From Streptomyces atratus (GTDB lineage: Bacteria > Actinomycetota > Actinomycetes > Streptomycetales > Streptomycetaceae): a DNA stretch of 64,000 nt. Position numbers and translations under genes: made by a program. Location: the NCBI RefSeq assembly GCF_900119365.1, contig NZ_FPJO01000006.1:248001-312000 (forward strand), written 5' to 3'. Each line of letters opens with the position of its first letter. Positions within the stretch are counted from its first letter, which is position 1. The notes under the pieces were generated by a model. It made no database searches. It worked only from the letters and a program-made list of their open reading frames with translations, and was not told the DNA's origin. This document shows, piece by piece, positions 1 through 8,520 of the stretch.

Positions 1-127
1 CGGCTCCTGGCGCTGGATGCCCGCTTCGCACTCATACTCCAACGGTATCAGCAAGACCCACGAGGGATGCCTCTAGATCGATATTGGATGTTTACAGTTC
101 CACTCTGGGTGTCTTAGTGTCCAGGAC

Positions 128-1165
128 ATGGATGGAGACCAGATGATCCGGGCCGAGGGCCTGAGGCGGACCTTCAAGGCGGGCAAGGAGACGATCGAGG
201 CGGTCCGCGATGTCACCTTCGGTGTCGCGACCGGTGAACTCCTGGCGCTGCTGGGGCCGAACGGTGCGGGCAAGTCCACCACGTTGCGGATGCTGACCAC
301 GCTGCTGCCGGCCACGGCGGGCAGCGTGCGCATCGCCGGCTTCGACGCGGCGCGCGAACCGGGCAGGGTGCGGGAGTTGATCGGCTACGTGGGCCAGAAG
401 AACGCCTCCGGGGAGAACCACCGCATCCGCGATGAACTCGTCACCCAGGGCCGCTGTCACGGCCTCAGCAACGGGAAGGCCCGGCGCCGGGCGGACGAGG
501 TACTGGAGATCCTGGGCATCGGCGACCTCGCCGCCCGCACCCCCAGCACGCTCTCGGGCGGGCAACGGCGCCGTGTGGACATCGCACTCGGCCTCGTCCA
601 CAACCCGAGAGTGCTGTTCCTCGACGAGCCCACCACGGGCCTCGATCCGCACAGCCGGGCCGCGCTGTGGGACCGGATCCAACTCCTGCGACGCGATCAC
701 GGCATCACGGTCCTGATGACCACCCACTATCTCGACGAGGCCGACCTTGTGGCCGAGCGGATCGTCATCGTGGACCGGGGCCGGGTCATCGCCGACGGCA
801 CCGCGGACGCGCTCAAGGCCGAGCTGGCCGGCGACCGGATGCACATCACGGCCTCGGACACCGGCGCGGCGCGTACCGCTGCCGGTCTCGCCGACCGGAT
901 GCCGGGGGTCTCGGAGGTCACGGCCGAAGGGCGGACGGTGCACGTGCGGATCGCCGACGCCGATGCCGCACTGCCGGCCTACCTGCGGTTACTCGACCGG
1001 GCCGCGCTCACGGTCACCCGCGCCGGCGTGCGACGTCCGTCCCTCGACGACGTCTTCATCAACCTCACCGGGCGCCGGCTCGAAGAATCGGGCGACGCCT
1101 ACGCGACTGCAACCATGACCACGGCCACGACCACTGACGAGCCGATCGGAGCCCCCCATGCCTAG
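128..1165 (+). CDS. ABC transporter ATP-binding protein, DrrA-type multidrug exporter
   Basis: This is the nucleotide-binding subunit of an ABC-2 type exporter, working with the permease encoded next. Visible motifs are Walker A GPNGAGKS (residues 43-50), the signature LSGGQ (about 142), Walker B VLFLDEP (about 162) and the switch histidine in TTHYLDEAD (about 199). The C-terminal 120 residues match the accessory domain of daunorubicin-resistance ATPases (DrrA family, about 330 residues). The start at 128 is the first ATG; a second Met lies at codon 6. An in-frame TTA leucine codon at 989-991 (codon 288) would make translation depend on the bldA tRNA in Streptomyces. The gene overlaps the permease gene by 8 bases, so the two are probably translationally coupled. 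The exported substrate cannot be read from the sequence. Confidence 0.93.
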   Translation: MDGDQMIRAEGLRRTFKAGKETIEAVRDVTFGVATGELLALLGPNGAGKSTTLRMLTTLLPATAGSVRIAGFDAAREPGRVRELIGYVGQKNASGENHRIRDELVTQGRCHGLSNGKARRRADEVLEILGIGDLAARTPSTLSGGQRRRVDIALGLVHNPRVLFLDEPTTGLDPHSRAALWDRIQLLRRDHGITVLMTTHYLDEADLVAERIVIVDRGRVIADGTADALKAELAGDRMHITASDTGAARTAAGLADRMPGVSEVTAEGRTVHVRIADADAALPAYLRLLDRAALTVTRAGVRRPSLDDVFINLTGRRLEESGDAYATATMTTATTTDEPIGAPHA

Positions 1166-1940
1166 GCTCGTCCGCGACGTCGCGACGGTCTTCTCCCGCG
1201 AGATCTCACCGGAGCTCCGCTCCCCGGTCGGCATCGTCCTCACGATGGGACAACCCTTGCTGTTCCTCGTCCTGTTCGGGTCGATGCTCGCCGGTACCGG
1301 AGCGAACCTGGGTGCCGGCACGGGTGACGTCTGGCAGTGGTTCGTCCCCGGCATCCTCGTGATGATGTGCCTCATGGGGCCGCTCTCCGCCGGCCACGGC
1401 ATGCTCAGCGAGCTCAACGGCGGACAGATGGAACGCTTCCTCGTCACCCCCATCAGCCGCACCTCACTCGTCCTCGGACGCACCGCCAAGGACGCCGTCA
1501 CCCTGTTCGCCCAGGCGCTCCTCCTCACCGCCGTCGCCATACCGCTGGGCATGAGCCTCCACCTGCCCGGCGCTCTCGCCACGATGGTGCTGCTGATCGT
1601 CATGGCGATCGGGCTCAGCGCCCTGTCCTGCGTCCTGGCCATCGCCTCGCGCCCCGGCGGCAATCTGTTCTGGATGGTCACCCAGATGCTGATCTTCCCG
1701 ATCACGATGCTCTCGGGCATCCTCCTCCCCGTCGGCGCCGGACCGGGCTGGCTGAGCGCCGTCGCCGCGATCAACCCCGTCACGTACATCGTCGACGCCG
1801 CCCGCGCCCTGTTCGCCGGAGACTTCCTCAACACCTCCGTGCTCCACGGCCTCATCGCCGCCACGGCGCTCGCCGTCATCGGACTGTTCCTGTCCACCCG
1901 CGCCATGAAGCGCTGCGGCCGGCCGGTGGGATCCGCCTGA
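1158..1940 (+). CDS. ABC-2 type permease, DrrB-like
   Basis: This is the membrane partner of the preceding ATPase, 260 residues with about six hydrophobic segments. The second half has the conserved run of an ABC-2 (DrrB/NodJ-like) permease, with helices around residues 170-190 followed by an NPVTYIVDAAR stretch near residue 210. The ATG lies inside the end of the ATPase gene (8-base overlap), the usual arrangement of two-gene drug or lipid exporters. No regulator is adjacent: the next gene downstream is a decayed AsnC regulator on the other strand. The family call is firm; the substrate is unknown. Confidence 0.9.
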   Translation: MPRLVRDVATVFSREISPELRSPVGIVLTMGQPLLFLVLFGSMLAGTGANLGAGTGDVWQWFVPGILVMMCLMGPLSAGHGMLSELNGGQMERFLVTPISRTSLVLGRTAKDAVTLFAQALLLTAVAIPLGMSLHLPGALATMVLLIVMAIGLSALSCVLAIASRPGGNLFWMVTQMLIFPITMLSGILLPVGAGPGWLSAVAAINPVTYIVDAARALFAGDFLNTSVLHGLIAATALAVIGLFLSTRAMKRCGRPVGSA

Positions 1941-1997
1941 CCGGCCGGGCCGCGAGACCCCTTGCCCGCGCCTGCCTCGAAGAATCCGGCCGCACGC

Positions 1998-2624
1998 TCA
2001 ACGGCGCTCACCGGTCCCGGGGCCGTGGTTGCGTGCGACGGCGCCGTCGCGCCCGAGCGTGCGGATGATCGGGGCGGTCTTGACCATGTCGACGCCCGGG
2101 AGAGCGCCGATGCGGTCGGAGAGGTACCCGTAGAGGGGAGACGCTCGTCCACGTCCAGCACGAAGAAGAGTGCTCCGGCCGTGCGCAGATGCGCGATGCG
2201 GCGGCGCACCGTCGACTCGTGGCAGCGGGCCTCGACGGCCGGCGCGGCGTGCGGCGCGCGGCCGTCGCGGTTCAGTGCGGCGAACAGGGCGTGGTCGGGA
2301 TCCGTGAGTTCCACCGGCGCCGCCCGGGCGTGAGGGGGGCGGGTACGAGGGGGCGAGCGCGTCCATCTGTTCCCGGCTCAGCGCGGAGGGCGGACCGTCC
2401 CAGGTGGTCGGGCCGCCCTTGAACAGCCGCAGCCTGCGGTGCGCGGTGATCGAGGTGACCCGGCGGCTCGAAGGGAGCCGGTCCATCAGCAGCGCGTCCC
2501 GGTCGCTGCCACTGTGCACCGCGAGGTGGCAGTGCAGCAGCACGAGGGGCGCCGAAGTCCCCACCGCCTTCGGCCCGATCTGTGACAAGTCCCTTCCGAC
2601 CGACCCGTACTCCGGCACCCGCAC
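1998..2624 (-). pseudogene. Lrp/AsnC-family regulator, decayed
   Basis: This is a remnant of a two-unit AsnC-type transcription regulator. One minus frame carries the end of the first ligand-binding unit (HCHLAVHSGSDRDAL, then RRVTSITAHRRLRLF) and the linker to the second unit. The frame then shifts by one near 2310, and the second helix-turn-helix follows (STVRRRIAHLRTAGALFF). After another shift near 2140 the tail LSDRIGALPGV...IRT is read in the first frame. The N-terminal helix-turn-helix is missing, and the middle of the second ligand domain is deleted. The fragment abuts the end of the ECF sigma gene at 2643. It cannot encode a functional regulator. Confidence 0.8.
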
Positions 2625-2642
2625 CCACCCGGTCCGGCCCGG

Positions 2643-3563
2643 TCATCGTCCGGCAAGCACCCACGGCCGCAGCTTCTCCGGGTTGCGGACCGCCCAGATC
2701 CGGGTGACGCGCCCGTCGGAGACGTCGAACGAGGCCACGGTCATGACGACGCCGGCGCGCTGGGCCACCAGGCCCGGCACACCGTTGACCAACCGCTCCA
2801 GGAGTTCGAGCCCGGGGGCCTTGTCGGCGATGGCGACCATGTACTGGGCGATGCGCGCACCGCCCTCGACCGGGCGCAGGACGGTGCCGACCATGCCGCC
2901 GCCGTCGGCGGTCATCACGGCGGCCGGGTCGAGGAGTCCGACGAGAGCGGCGATGTCCTTGGTCTCCCATGCCTCCTTGACGCGCCGCACCACATCGGTC
3001 CGGCCGGTCGCCGTCACCGGGGCGCGCGCGGCACCCACCCGCCGCCGGGCGGAGGCCGCCAGTTGCTTGCATGCCGCGGGGGTCCGGCCGAGAACCTGGG
3101 CGATCTCGGCGAACGGGTACCGGAAGACGTCGTGCAGGACGAACGCCACCCGCTCCGCGGGCGTCATCGACTCCAGGACGACGAGGAAGGCCATGGCCAC
3201 CGACTCGTCCAGGACGATCTGGTCGGCGGGGTCCGCGGGGCCGGTGGGGTCGGCGCCGCCCGCGTGGTCCCACTCGGTGCGGTCGGGCAGCGGTTCGGGC
3301 AGCCACGCGCCGACATAGCGTTCACGGCGGGCCCGCGCCGAGCCGAGCAGGTCCAGGCAGATGCGGCCGGTCACCGTCGTCAGCCAGGCGCCGGGGGACA
3401 GGATCTCCTCCTGCCGGCTCCGTGGCAGCCCGTACCAGCGTGCGTAGGCATCCTGTACGGCGTCCTCGGCCTCGGCCACCGAACCGAGCAACCGGTAGGC
3501 GACATTGATCAGTTGGCGCCGCTCACCGGCTATCCCGTCCGTGCTGGTCCCGACAGTCCCCAT
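2643..3563 (-). CDS. ECF41-type RNA polymerase sigma factor with SnoaL-like C-terminal domain
   Basis: This is an extracytoplasmic-function sigma factor of 306 residues. Region 2 spans about 15-85 (INVAYRLLGSVAEAEDAVQD) and region 4 about 140-185. A C-terminal NTF2/SnoaL-like extension is characteristic of group ECF41, where it replaces a separate anti-sigma factor. The three group signatures are present: WLPEPL (87-92), a DGGG motif (about 216) and NPEKL (294-298). ECF41 members usually control an adjacent CMD, oxidoreductase or epimerase gene. Here the divergent neighbour is instead a small membrane protein, so the target is unclear. A perfect ECF41 -35 element (TGTCACA, minus strand, 3665-3659) lies upstream, but no good -10 follows it. 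Confidence 0.93.
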   Translation of the reverse strand: MGTVGTSTDGIAGERRQLINVAYRLLGSVAEAEDAVQDAYARWYGLPRSRQEEILSPGAWLTTVTGRICLDLLGSARARRERYVGAWLPEPLPDRTEWDHAGGADPTGPADPADQIVLDESVAMAFLVVLESMTPAERVAFVLHDVFRYPFAEIAQVLGRTPAACKQLAASARRRVGAARAPVTATGRTDVVRRVKEAWETKDIAALVGLLDPAAVMTADGGGMVGTVLRPVEGGARIAQYMVAIADKAPGLELLERLVNGVPGLVAQRAGVVMTVASFDVSDGRVTRIWAVRNPEKLRPWVLAGR

Positions 3564-3664
3564 GCTTCCGGCCGCCCCCTCGCCTTACCTTTCGCAGGCC
3601 CGCTTCGTCGGACTGGTGAGACCTTATCGATCCACTGCCCGAGGGCGGAAAAGGGGACTGTGAC

Positions 3665-4039
3665 ATGGCCACTCAGGTGACGGCGACGGCCGGCGCACGG
3701 CGCGGCGCCTCGTTCCTTCAGGTCGCGATCGCCCTGCAGACCCTGACCATCTTCCTTCAGGCGGTCTCCGCCGGACTGCTGCTGACCGCGTCCTACGGAG
3801 AGACGCTGCACAGTGTCGGCGCCCGTGTGATGTACGGGGCGTCGATGCTGTACGTGCTCGCGGCGGTGCTGGCGTGGAAGCCGGGCGGCGGCTCGCCCCG
3901 GCCTGTCTGGCACGCGTCGGGCTTCCTCGTGCTCGCCTCGGTCCAGGTCGTGCTCGGCATCGCGCACGTCCCGTCGGTCCATCTCCCCCTGGGTGTCCTG
4001 ATGTTCGGTCTGAGCGTGCTCGCGCTGGCCCGGCACTGA
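3665..4039 (+). CDS. Small four-helix integral membrane protein, function unknown
   Basis: The product has 124 residues and about four hydrophobic segments (roughly 18-45, 55-72, 82-100 and 105-122), with a short soluble N-terminus. The ATG follows a purine-rich stretch and starts about 100 bases from the start of the divergent ECF41 sigma gene. I do not recognise the family; it resembles the many small DoxX-like or DUF-type membrane proteins of actinomycetes. Divergent placement suggests, but does not show, control by the sigma factor. Confidence 0.75.
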   Translation: MATQVTATAGARRGASFLQVAIALQTLTIFLQAVSAGLLLTASYGETLHSVGARVMYGASMLYVLAAVLAWKPGGGSPRPVWHASGFLVLASVQVVLGIAHVPSVHLPLGVLMFGLSVLALARH

Positions 4040-4087
4040 GGTCCGGTACGGGGTCCGACACGAGGTCCGGTACGGGTCCGGCACCGG
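4040..4087. repeat. Imperfect 12-bp tandem repeat, four units
   Basis: The units are GGTCCGGTACGG, GGTCCGACACGA, GGTCCGGTACGG and GTCCGGCACCGG, starting right at the stop codon of the membrane-protein gene. The array could be slippage-prone or a binding array; no function is evident. Confidence 0.7.
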
Positions 4088-4330
4088 GCCTTGCGGGATC
4101 AGCCAGGCCGCTTCTCGCAGCAGTGTGCCGTGCCGGGAAGCCGCGCAGGCAGCCGCGGCGAGCGCGGCCAGCGCGAACATCCTGACGCCGTCCACACACT
4201 GGACCGCCTCGAACAGTGCGCCGGTCCTGCCCGGTGACTCCGGATCAGCTCCAGGTACTGCGATCAGTTCCAGGACGAGCTGCACGAATGCGAGCGCCCC
4301 CGTGACCACCCCGGCCCAACCGGCCGGGCG
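4088..4330 (-). pseudogene. Possible membrane-protein remnant
   Basis: The minus strand reads as a plausible protein with two hydrophobic stretches, GVVTGALAFVQLVLELIAV and then MFALAALAAAACAAS. It is followed by low-complexity translation of the 12-bp repeat and preceded by translation of a 9-bp repeat. No convincing start codon or ribosome-binding site is visible. It could be the decayed end of a small membrane protein or a chance open frame in GC-rich DNA. Confidence 0.3.
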
Positions 4331-4408
4331 GGACGCGGAGTTGCCGGTACAGCGGGCCCAGTCGAGCAGCGGTCCGCCGCCGGGCCCCGGCCCAAGGCCG
4401 ACCGCCCC

Positions 4409-4435
4409 GTTCGCGCAGTTCGCGCAGTTCGCGCA
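4409..4435. repeat. Three exact 9-bp tandem repeats
   Basis: GTTCGCGCA occurs three times in a row, followed by a degenerate fourth unit. It lies about 75 bases upstream of the next gene. Confidence 0.8.
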
Positions 4436-4509
4436 GTCCGAGAGGTCCGGACGGGGGCCGGGCCACCGGTCACGGGGCTCGCGCGATGCCCCGTGGCACA
4501 ATGCCGTGC

Positions 4510-5022
4510 ATGAAAGATGCGGCCACGACGGCCATGGCCCGGCAGGTGCGCCGGCGATGGCGCGACCGGGAGGCGCCCGACGGGGACTTCATCGTGTTCG
4601 CCGACGGCTCTCACACCGTGATGGATCTGCTGTGCATGCAGCCGCCCGACCGGCTCGACGATCCGCAGGCCGAGAGCTGGCACTGGATCGAGGTCCTGCG
4701 CGCCACCGAATGGAGTACCGACAGCTGGGTGGAAGTCGACTCCGCGCTCGCCACGCACACCCATGCGGGAAGCCGTGCCTGGGCGGGGGAGTCGGCCCAT
4801 CACGGATCCATCGGCTGGGTCGCGCTGGCCCGGGACGACGACGAGAGCACCCTGGAATGGCTCGCCGTCTCCAGCTGGTCCAATCCGTTCCACGAAGTCA
4901 CCCTGGACGACACCGCGGTGACCGCCGTCAGCACCTCCGGCCGGATCTGGGCCTTCCCCCGGAACGCGCCCCAGAAAGTAAGAATCACCGACGACCCGGC
5001 CTACCCGGGCCGTCGCCGCTGA
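4510..5022 (+). CDS. Hypothetical protein, about 170 residues
   Basis: This is an uncharacterised soluble protein rich in Trp, Asp and Glu, with no signal peptide or transmembrane helix. In-frame ATG codons lie at 4486, 4501 and 4510; I chose 4510 because the conserved-looking sequence (MKDAATTAM) begins there, but no start has a strong ribosome-binding site. Codon use is normal for the window. I do not recognise the family. Confidence 0.65.
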   Translation: MKDAATTAMARQVRRRWRDREAPDGDFIVFADGSHTVMDLLCMQPPDRLDDPQAESWHWIEVLRATEWSTDSWVEVDSALATHTHAGSRAWAGESAHHGSIGWVALARDDDESTLEWLAVSSWSNPFHEVTLDDTAVTAVSTSGRIWAFPRNAPQKVRITDDPAYPGRRR

Positions 5023-5312
5023 GCGCACCGCCTCCCCCACCATGACCGTCCTCGTGATGTGCCGATGTGCCGTCAGGCAGCCGTGCTGGGGCGACCTCGC
5101 CCCAGCCTCGTACCAGTCCGAAACACAAACAGCGCCAACGCCTCCGTGATCAGGCTGACACAGTGTGTTCAGACGATGTCATTCCCGGCCGGTGCGGCGC
5201 GGGGTACGCGGCAGCGCGCGCCCCTGCGGACTTGACGACAGGGCGCGGCGCGGAAGCACCATGACGAAAGCGAACATACCCTCCGAATATGATGCAGGTC
5301 ACACCGCCAGTC

Positions 5313-5339
5313 CGTCACAGTTTCACCGGACGGCCCGGT
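5313..5339 (+). promoter_or_regulatory. Degenerate ECF41-type promoter
   Basis: CGTCACA (5313-5319), a 16-base spacer, then CGGT resembles the ECF41 consensus TGTCACA-N16-CGTC with mismatches in both boxes. It lies 40 bases upstream of the CMD start codon, where an ECF41 promoter is expected. It is an imperfect match, unlike the site at 28586. Confidence 0.45.
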
Positions 5340-5378
5340 CAACAGTGTGAATCCGCACTACGGCGAGGAGAGCACACC

Positions 5379-5852
5379 ATGGATGCACGTCTCAACTATT
5401 TCGGCAGTGCCCTTGGGGCCAAGGTCATGAAGCACATCAATTCGGCCAACAAGGTGGTCGTTGACTCGACGCTGCCGCACGCGACACAGAAACTGGTGGA
5501 GATCCGCGCAAGCCAGATCAACGGCTGTGGCTTCTGCACCGACATGCACACCAAGGACGCCACCCACGCGGGCGAGACCGCTCAGCGCCTCAACCTGGTG
5601 GCGGCCTGGCGGGAGGCCACGGTCTTCACCGACGCCGAACGTGCCGCGCTGGAGCTGGCGGAGCAGGGCAGCCGGATCGCCGACGCCGCCGGCGGGGTCA
5701 CCGACGAAGCCTGGGCGAACGCCGCCAAGCACTTCGACGAGGACCAACTGGCCGCGCTGGTCGGCCTCATCGCCGTCATCAACGCCTACAACCGCATCAA
5801 CGTCATCACCCAGCAGCCCGCCGGGAGCTACCGGCCCGGCCAGTTCGACTGA
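5379..5852 (+). CDS. Carboxymuconolactone decarboxylase-family (AhpD-like) protein
   Basis: The product has 157 residues with the redox-active motif CGFC at positions 50-53 and a following His57, as in AhpD-like alkylhydroperoxidase proteins. The ATG at 5379 has the ribosome-binding site GAGGAGA. The protein is closely similar to the one encoded at 28652 (same MDARLNYF start, same PAGSY.PGQF end). Members of this family are standard partners and targets of ECF41 sigma factors. Here the sigma gene is missing: its last 29 codons lie just downstream, separated by half of a mobile inverted-repeat element whose target site is the stop codon of this gene. Substrate unknown; a peroxidase or oxidative-stress role is inferred from the family. 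Confidence 0.9.
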   Translation: MDARLNYFGSALGAKVMKHINSANKVVVDSTLPHATQKLVEIRASQINGCGFCTDMHTKDATHAGETAQRLNLVAAWREATVFTDAERAALELAEQGSRIADAAGGVTDEAWANAAKHFDEDQLAALVGLIAVINAYNRINVITQQPAGSYRPGQFD

Positions 5853-5878
5853 GACCGACCGGCAATAGGGGGGCGGCA
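5853..5878 (+). mobile_element. Left end of the inverted-repeat miniature element (partial copy)
   Basis: These 26 bases match the left terminus of the complete elements at 27086, 37885 and 52878, then similarity ends at the sigma-factor remnant. The preceding TGA is both the target-site trinucleotide and the CMD stop codon. The rest of the element and most of the sigma gene are absent, as expected from a deletion starting inside the element. Confidence 0.8.
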
Positions 5879-5879
5879 T

Positions 5880-5969
5880 CGCCTTGTGTCCGTGGAAGGG
5901 ATCGACCGGATCATGTGGGTCATGAATCCGGCCAAGCTGTCGCCCTATGTGGGGTCCTTGAACGGCTGA
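5880..5969 (+). pseudogene. C-terminal remnant of an ECF41 sigma factor
   Basis: Translation from 5880 gives 29 residues ending in DRIMWVMNPAKLSPYVGSLNG and a TGA stop. This matches the tail of the SnoaL-like domain of ECF41 sigma factors, including the NPxKL signature (compare NPEKL at 2643-3563 and NPDKL at 29237-30160). There is no start codon or sigma region 2 or 4. Its position directly behind a CMD gene is the normal place for the sigma gene, as seen intact at 28652-30160. Confidence 0.85.
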
Positions 5970-6326
5970 GCGCCCGGCCCCGGCGTCTCGACGGGATCGT
6001 GGCCCCGCGGGTGTCACAGAGGCGGCCGGTTGCCCAATCTGTCCACACAGAAGGACTACACAGGCACGGCCTTCTCCCCCATCTGCACGACGACCGTAAC
6101 CGTCAGCGGCGTGTTCGCCTCGCACGGGCGCGCCTCCGGCAGAGCAACGCCTCCCTCATGGAGGACGTCTCCACGACGGCAAGCCCGCCGGGTATCCGCC
6201 GCGATCCCGCATATCCGCCGCATATCCGCCGTACTTCCGCTCACCCGCACGGCGCTTACGCATGCGTGCGCACCAAAGGCTGCCCGGCGAACCGAAAACA
6301 AGAGTTTCGAGATTCCTCCGGGCAGC

Positions 6327-6353
6327 CGTCACAAATACAGGGGCCGTCCGGTC
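6327..6353 (+). promoter_or_regulatory. ECF41-like promoter upstream of the epimerase gene
   Basis: CGTCACA (6327-6333), 16 bases, then GGTC (6350-6353) is a near match to TGTCACA-N16-CGTC. It lies about 95 bases upstream of the 6449 start. This would put the epimerase-like gene in the same ECF41 regulon as the CMD gene. Inference only. Confidence 0.4.
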
Positions 6354-6448
6354 ATTACTTGATGCAGACGGAAATACGCCGATGCCGAGAGCGTCGGCCC
6401 TCAGTCCGTGCGTGCGCATCCAAAGAGTCTCCCGAGAGGATTCCCATC

Positions 6449-7195
6449 ATGAAGGTCGTAGTCATTGGCGGCACCGGACTCATCGGCTCGAAGCTGGTTG
6501 CCAAGCTCGACGAGCACGGTCACCAGACGGTGCCGGCCGCGCCCAGCACCGGCGTCAACACGCTGACCGGTGAGGGCCTCGCCGAAGTCCTCAAGGGCGC
6601 CCAGGTGGTGGTCGACGTGTCCAACTCCCCCTCGTTCGCGGACGACGCCGTCATGGCGTTCTTCCGTGCCTCGACCACCAATCTCCTCAAGACGGAGGCC
6701 GAGGCCGGCGTGACCCACCATGTCGCCCTGTCGGTGGTCGGCACCGAGCGCCTCCAGGGGAGCGGGTACTTCCGTGCGAAGCAGGCGCAGGAGGAGCTGA
6801 TCAGGGCATCCGGGATTCCGTACTCCATCGTCCACGCCACGCAGTTCTTCGAGTTCATGAAGGGCATCGCCGCCGAGGCGACCGACGGCGACACCGTACG
6901 TCTGGCCCCGGTCAAGATCCAGCCCATCTACTCCGACGACGTGGCCGCCGCAGTGGGCCGCACGGCCGTCGGCGCCCCCGTCAACGGGGTGGTGGAGGTG
7001 GCGGGCCCCGACACCTTCCGGCTGGACGAACTCATCCGCAAGGGCCTCGCCGCGAAGAACGACCCGCGCACCGTCGTGACCGATCCTCACGCCACGTACT
7101 TCGGTACCGAGCTGGAGGAGACCACGCTCCTGCCCGGTCCCGACGCGCAGACCGCCGGCACCCGCTTCAGCGACTGGCTCGCCCAGCAGGCATGA
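6449..7195 (+). CDS. NAD(P)-binding, NmrA/SDR-like epimerase-family protein
   Basis: The product has 248 residues with an N-terminal dinucleotide-binding motif GGTGLIG (residues 7-13) and an atypical-SDR fold lacking an obvious YxxxK pair. The C-terminus (SDWLAQQA) is typical of the actinobacterial NAD(P)H-binding oxidoreductases paired with ECF41 sigma factors. The ATG at 6449 is preceded by GAGAGGA; the frame is open upstream, but that part has no conserved sequence. Together with the CMD gene and the sigma remnant it rebuilds the known ECF41 neighbourhood of decarboxylase, oxidoreductase or epimerase. Substrate unknown. Confidence 0.88.
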   Translation: MKVVVIGGTGLIGSKLVAKLDEHGHQTVPAAPSTGVNTLTGEGLAEVLKGAQVVVDVSNSPSFADDAVMAFFRASTTNLLKTEAEAGVTHHVALSVVGTERLQGSGYFRAKQAQEELIRASGIPYSIVHATQFFEFMKGIAAEATDGDTVRLAPVKIQPIYSDDVAAAVGRTAVGAPVNGVVEVAGPDTFRLDELIRKGLAAKNDPRTVVTDPHATYFGTELEETTLLPGPDAQTAGTRFSDWLAQQA

Positions 7196-7204
7196 GCTCT
7201 CCGG

Positions 7205-7706
7205 GGTGGCGGGCCGCCAGGCAATGCGGGTCCTCGCGCCCCGGGCGGGACCGTCCTGCTCGACAAAGCCGACGACGGCACGGGGGGACGCCCCGAGGTG
7301 CAACGTGGCGAGCTGCGACAGATTCTGCTCGACTCACTCCCGGCCGGCACCGTCCAGTGGGGGCACAAGGTCAGCAGCACCCGTACCCTCGGCGTGGGCG
7401 TCACGAGGTGGCGTTCGCCGACGGCAGCACCGTCGTCACCGGCCTGCTGGTCGGCGCGGACGGCGCGTGGTCACGGCTCCGAACGGCGAAGGCGCAAACC
7501 TGGCCATGCTCGACGGCGCCGAACTCGGCAAGGCCCTCGCCACACACCCCGACGACATCGAGGCCGCGCTCACCGAGTACGAGCAGGCCGTGTTCCCCCG
7601 CAGCGCCGAGACCGCCACATTTGAAGGTGATGAGCTCTACGAGCTCCTCTCCGACGAGAACACGGCCCAGAACCTGATCACCGTGCCCACCGAGAAGGGC
7701 CATTGA
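7205..7706 (+). pseudogene. TetX-like FAD-dependent monooxygenase, decayed
   Basis: Three frames each carry a piece of a TetX-type flavin monooxygenase in the right order. QRGELRQILLDSLPAGTVQWG is followed after a frameshift by HEVAFADGSTVVTGLLVGADGAWS. After a further shift and a loss of roughly a third of the protein comes PNGEGANLAMLDGAELGKAL and an acidic C-terminus ending at 7706. The N-terminal FAD-binding GxGxxG region is absent. The gene is dead. Confidence 0.8.
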
Positions 7707-7747
7707 GCCGCCGGCGTCGGCGGCAGCAGAGCGGGATCAGGGCGGGA

Positions 7748-8347
7748 TCAGCCGTTGCCGGCTTCTCGCGCTACGCGCTCCAGCCGGCGCCGGTGCTTCT
7801 CCCACCATGCCCGATCTTCCGGTGGCATGCTGTCGTTGCCCTCCTGGCACCCGACGGATCCGTCGATGAGTTCCCGCACGATGTCGGCGTGGCCGGCATG
7901 CCGCTGCGTATCGGAGATCACGCGCACCAGGATGTGGTTCAGTGTCACCTCCCGCCGTTCCTCCGGCCACCACGGGACATGTCCGATCGCGTCGAGCTCC
8001 AGCGTCGCGATCGTACTGTTGGAGTGCTCCCACGCCTGGTGGTACAGCCCAACGATGCCTTCGCGCGATTCGTCCGCAGTGGCCCACATGTCCGCGTTGG
8101 GTTCCACGTCCTCCGTATACCACCAGGGTGGCGGATCCGCAGCGAAGAACGGCCGCCCGAACGTGTCGCCGAAGTACCCCAGTTCCACGCCTGCGATGTG
8201 CTTGACCAGCCCCAGCAGGTTCGTGCCCGTGGACGTCAGCGGGCGTCGGATGTCGTACTCCGAGAGCCCATCGAGCTTCCATATCAGGGCGTCGCGCCCC
8301 TCCTGCAGGTATCGGAGAAGGTCTGCTTTCGGGTTCGGTTCGATCAT
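7748..8347 (-). CDS. DinB-family protein (DUF664-like)
   Basis: The product is a 199-residue DinB/YfiT-like four-helix protein, a family that binds metal ions and in actinomycetes often acts in thiol-dependent detoxification. Histidines fit the family pattern: one in LVKHIAGVELGYF (about residue 48), one in the central helix and one in DTQRHAGHADIVREL (about 150). I chose the ATG at 8347 because the family's conserved sequence starts at MIEPNPKADLLRYL; the open frame upstream is unrelated. It is separated from the divergent GNAT gene by about 260 bases. Confidence 0.85.
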   Translation of the reverse strand: MIEPNPKADLLRYLQEGRDALIWKLDGLSEYDIRRPLTSTGTNLLGLVKHIAGVELGYFGDTFGRPFFAADPPPWWYTEDVEPNADMWATADESREGIVGLYHQAWEHSNSTIATLELDAIGHVPWWPEERREVTLNHILVRVISDTQRHAGHADIVRELIDGSVGCQEGNDSMPPEDRAWWEKHRRRLERVAREAGNG

Positions 8348-8497
8348 GCCGGGCAGTCTTCCACCCGGCACTGACAATCGGGCTCGACGAGACGGGACAT
8401 CGGGGTTCACGAACGGGCGCCGAGCCAGCGCGGGCGGTCGCGGGCACCGGCTGATATGTTCTCTGACAGCACTTACGCGCCTTCCCGGCCGGGCCTC

Positions 8498-8520
8498 GCC
8501 TCCGCCAGGGAGGCTTTTTT
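8498..8520 (+). terminator. Intrinsic-terminator-like hairpin in a leader region
   Basis: GCCTCC, loop GCCAG, GGAGGC, then six T residues. It sits about 90 bases upstream of the GNAT start and has no plus-strand gene before it to terminate, so it may be an attenuator. Confidence 0.55.

Noticed and set aside
128-1940. ABC exporter as the edge of an antibiotic cluster
   Set aside because: No biosynthetic enzyme lies on the visible side; only regulators and small genes follow.
3659-3665. ECF41 promoter for the sigma gene at 2643-3563
   Set aside because: The -35 box is perfect, but no CGTC-like -10 stands at the right distance, so it is mentioned only as a partial match.
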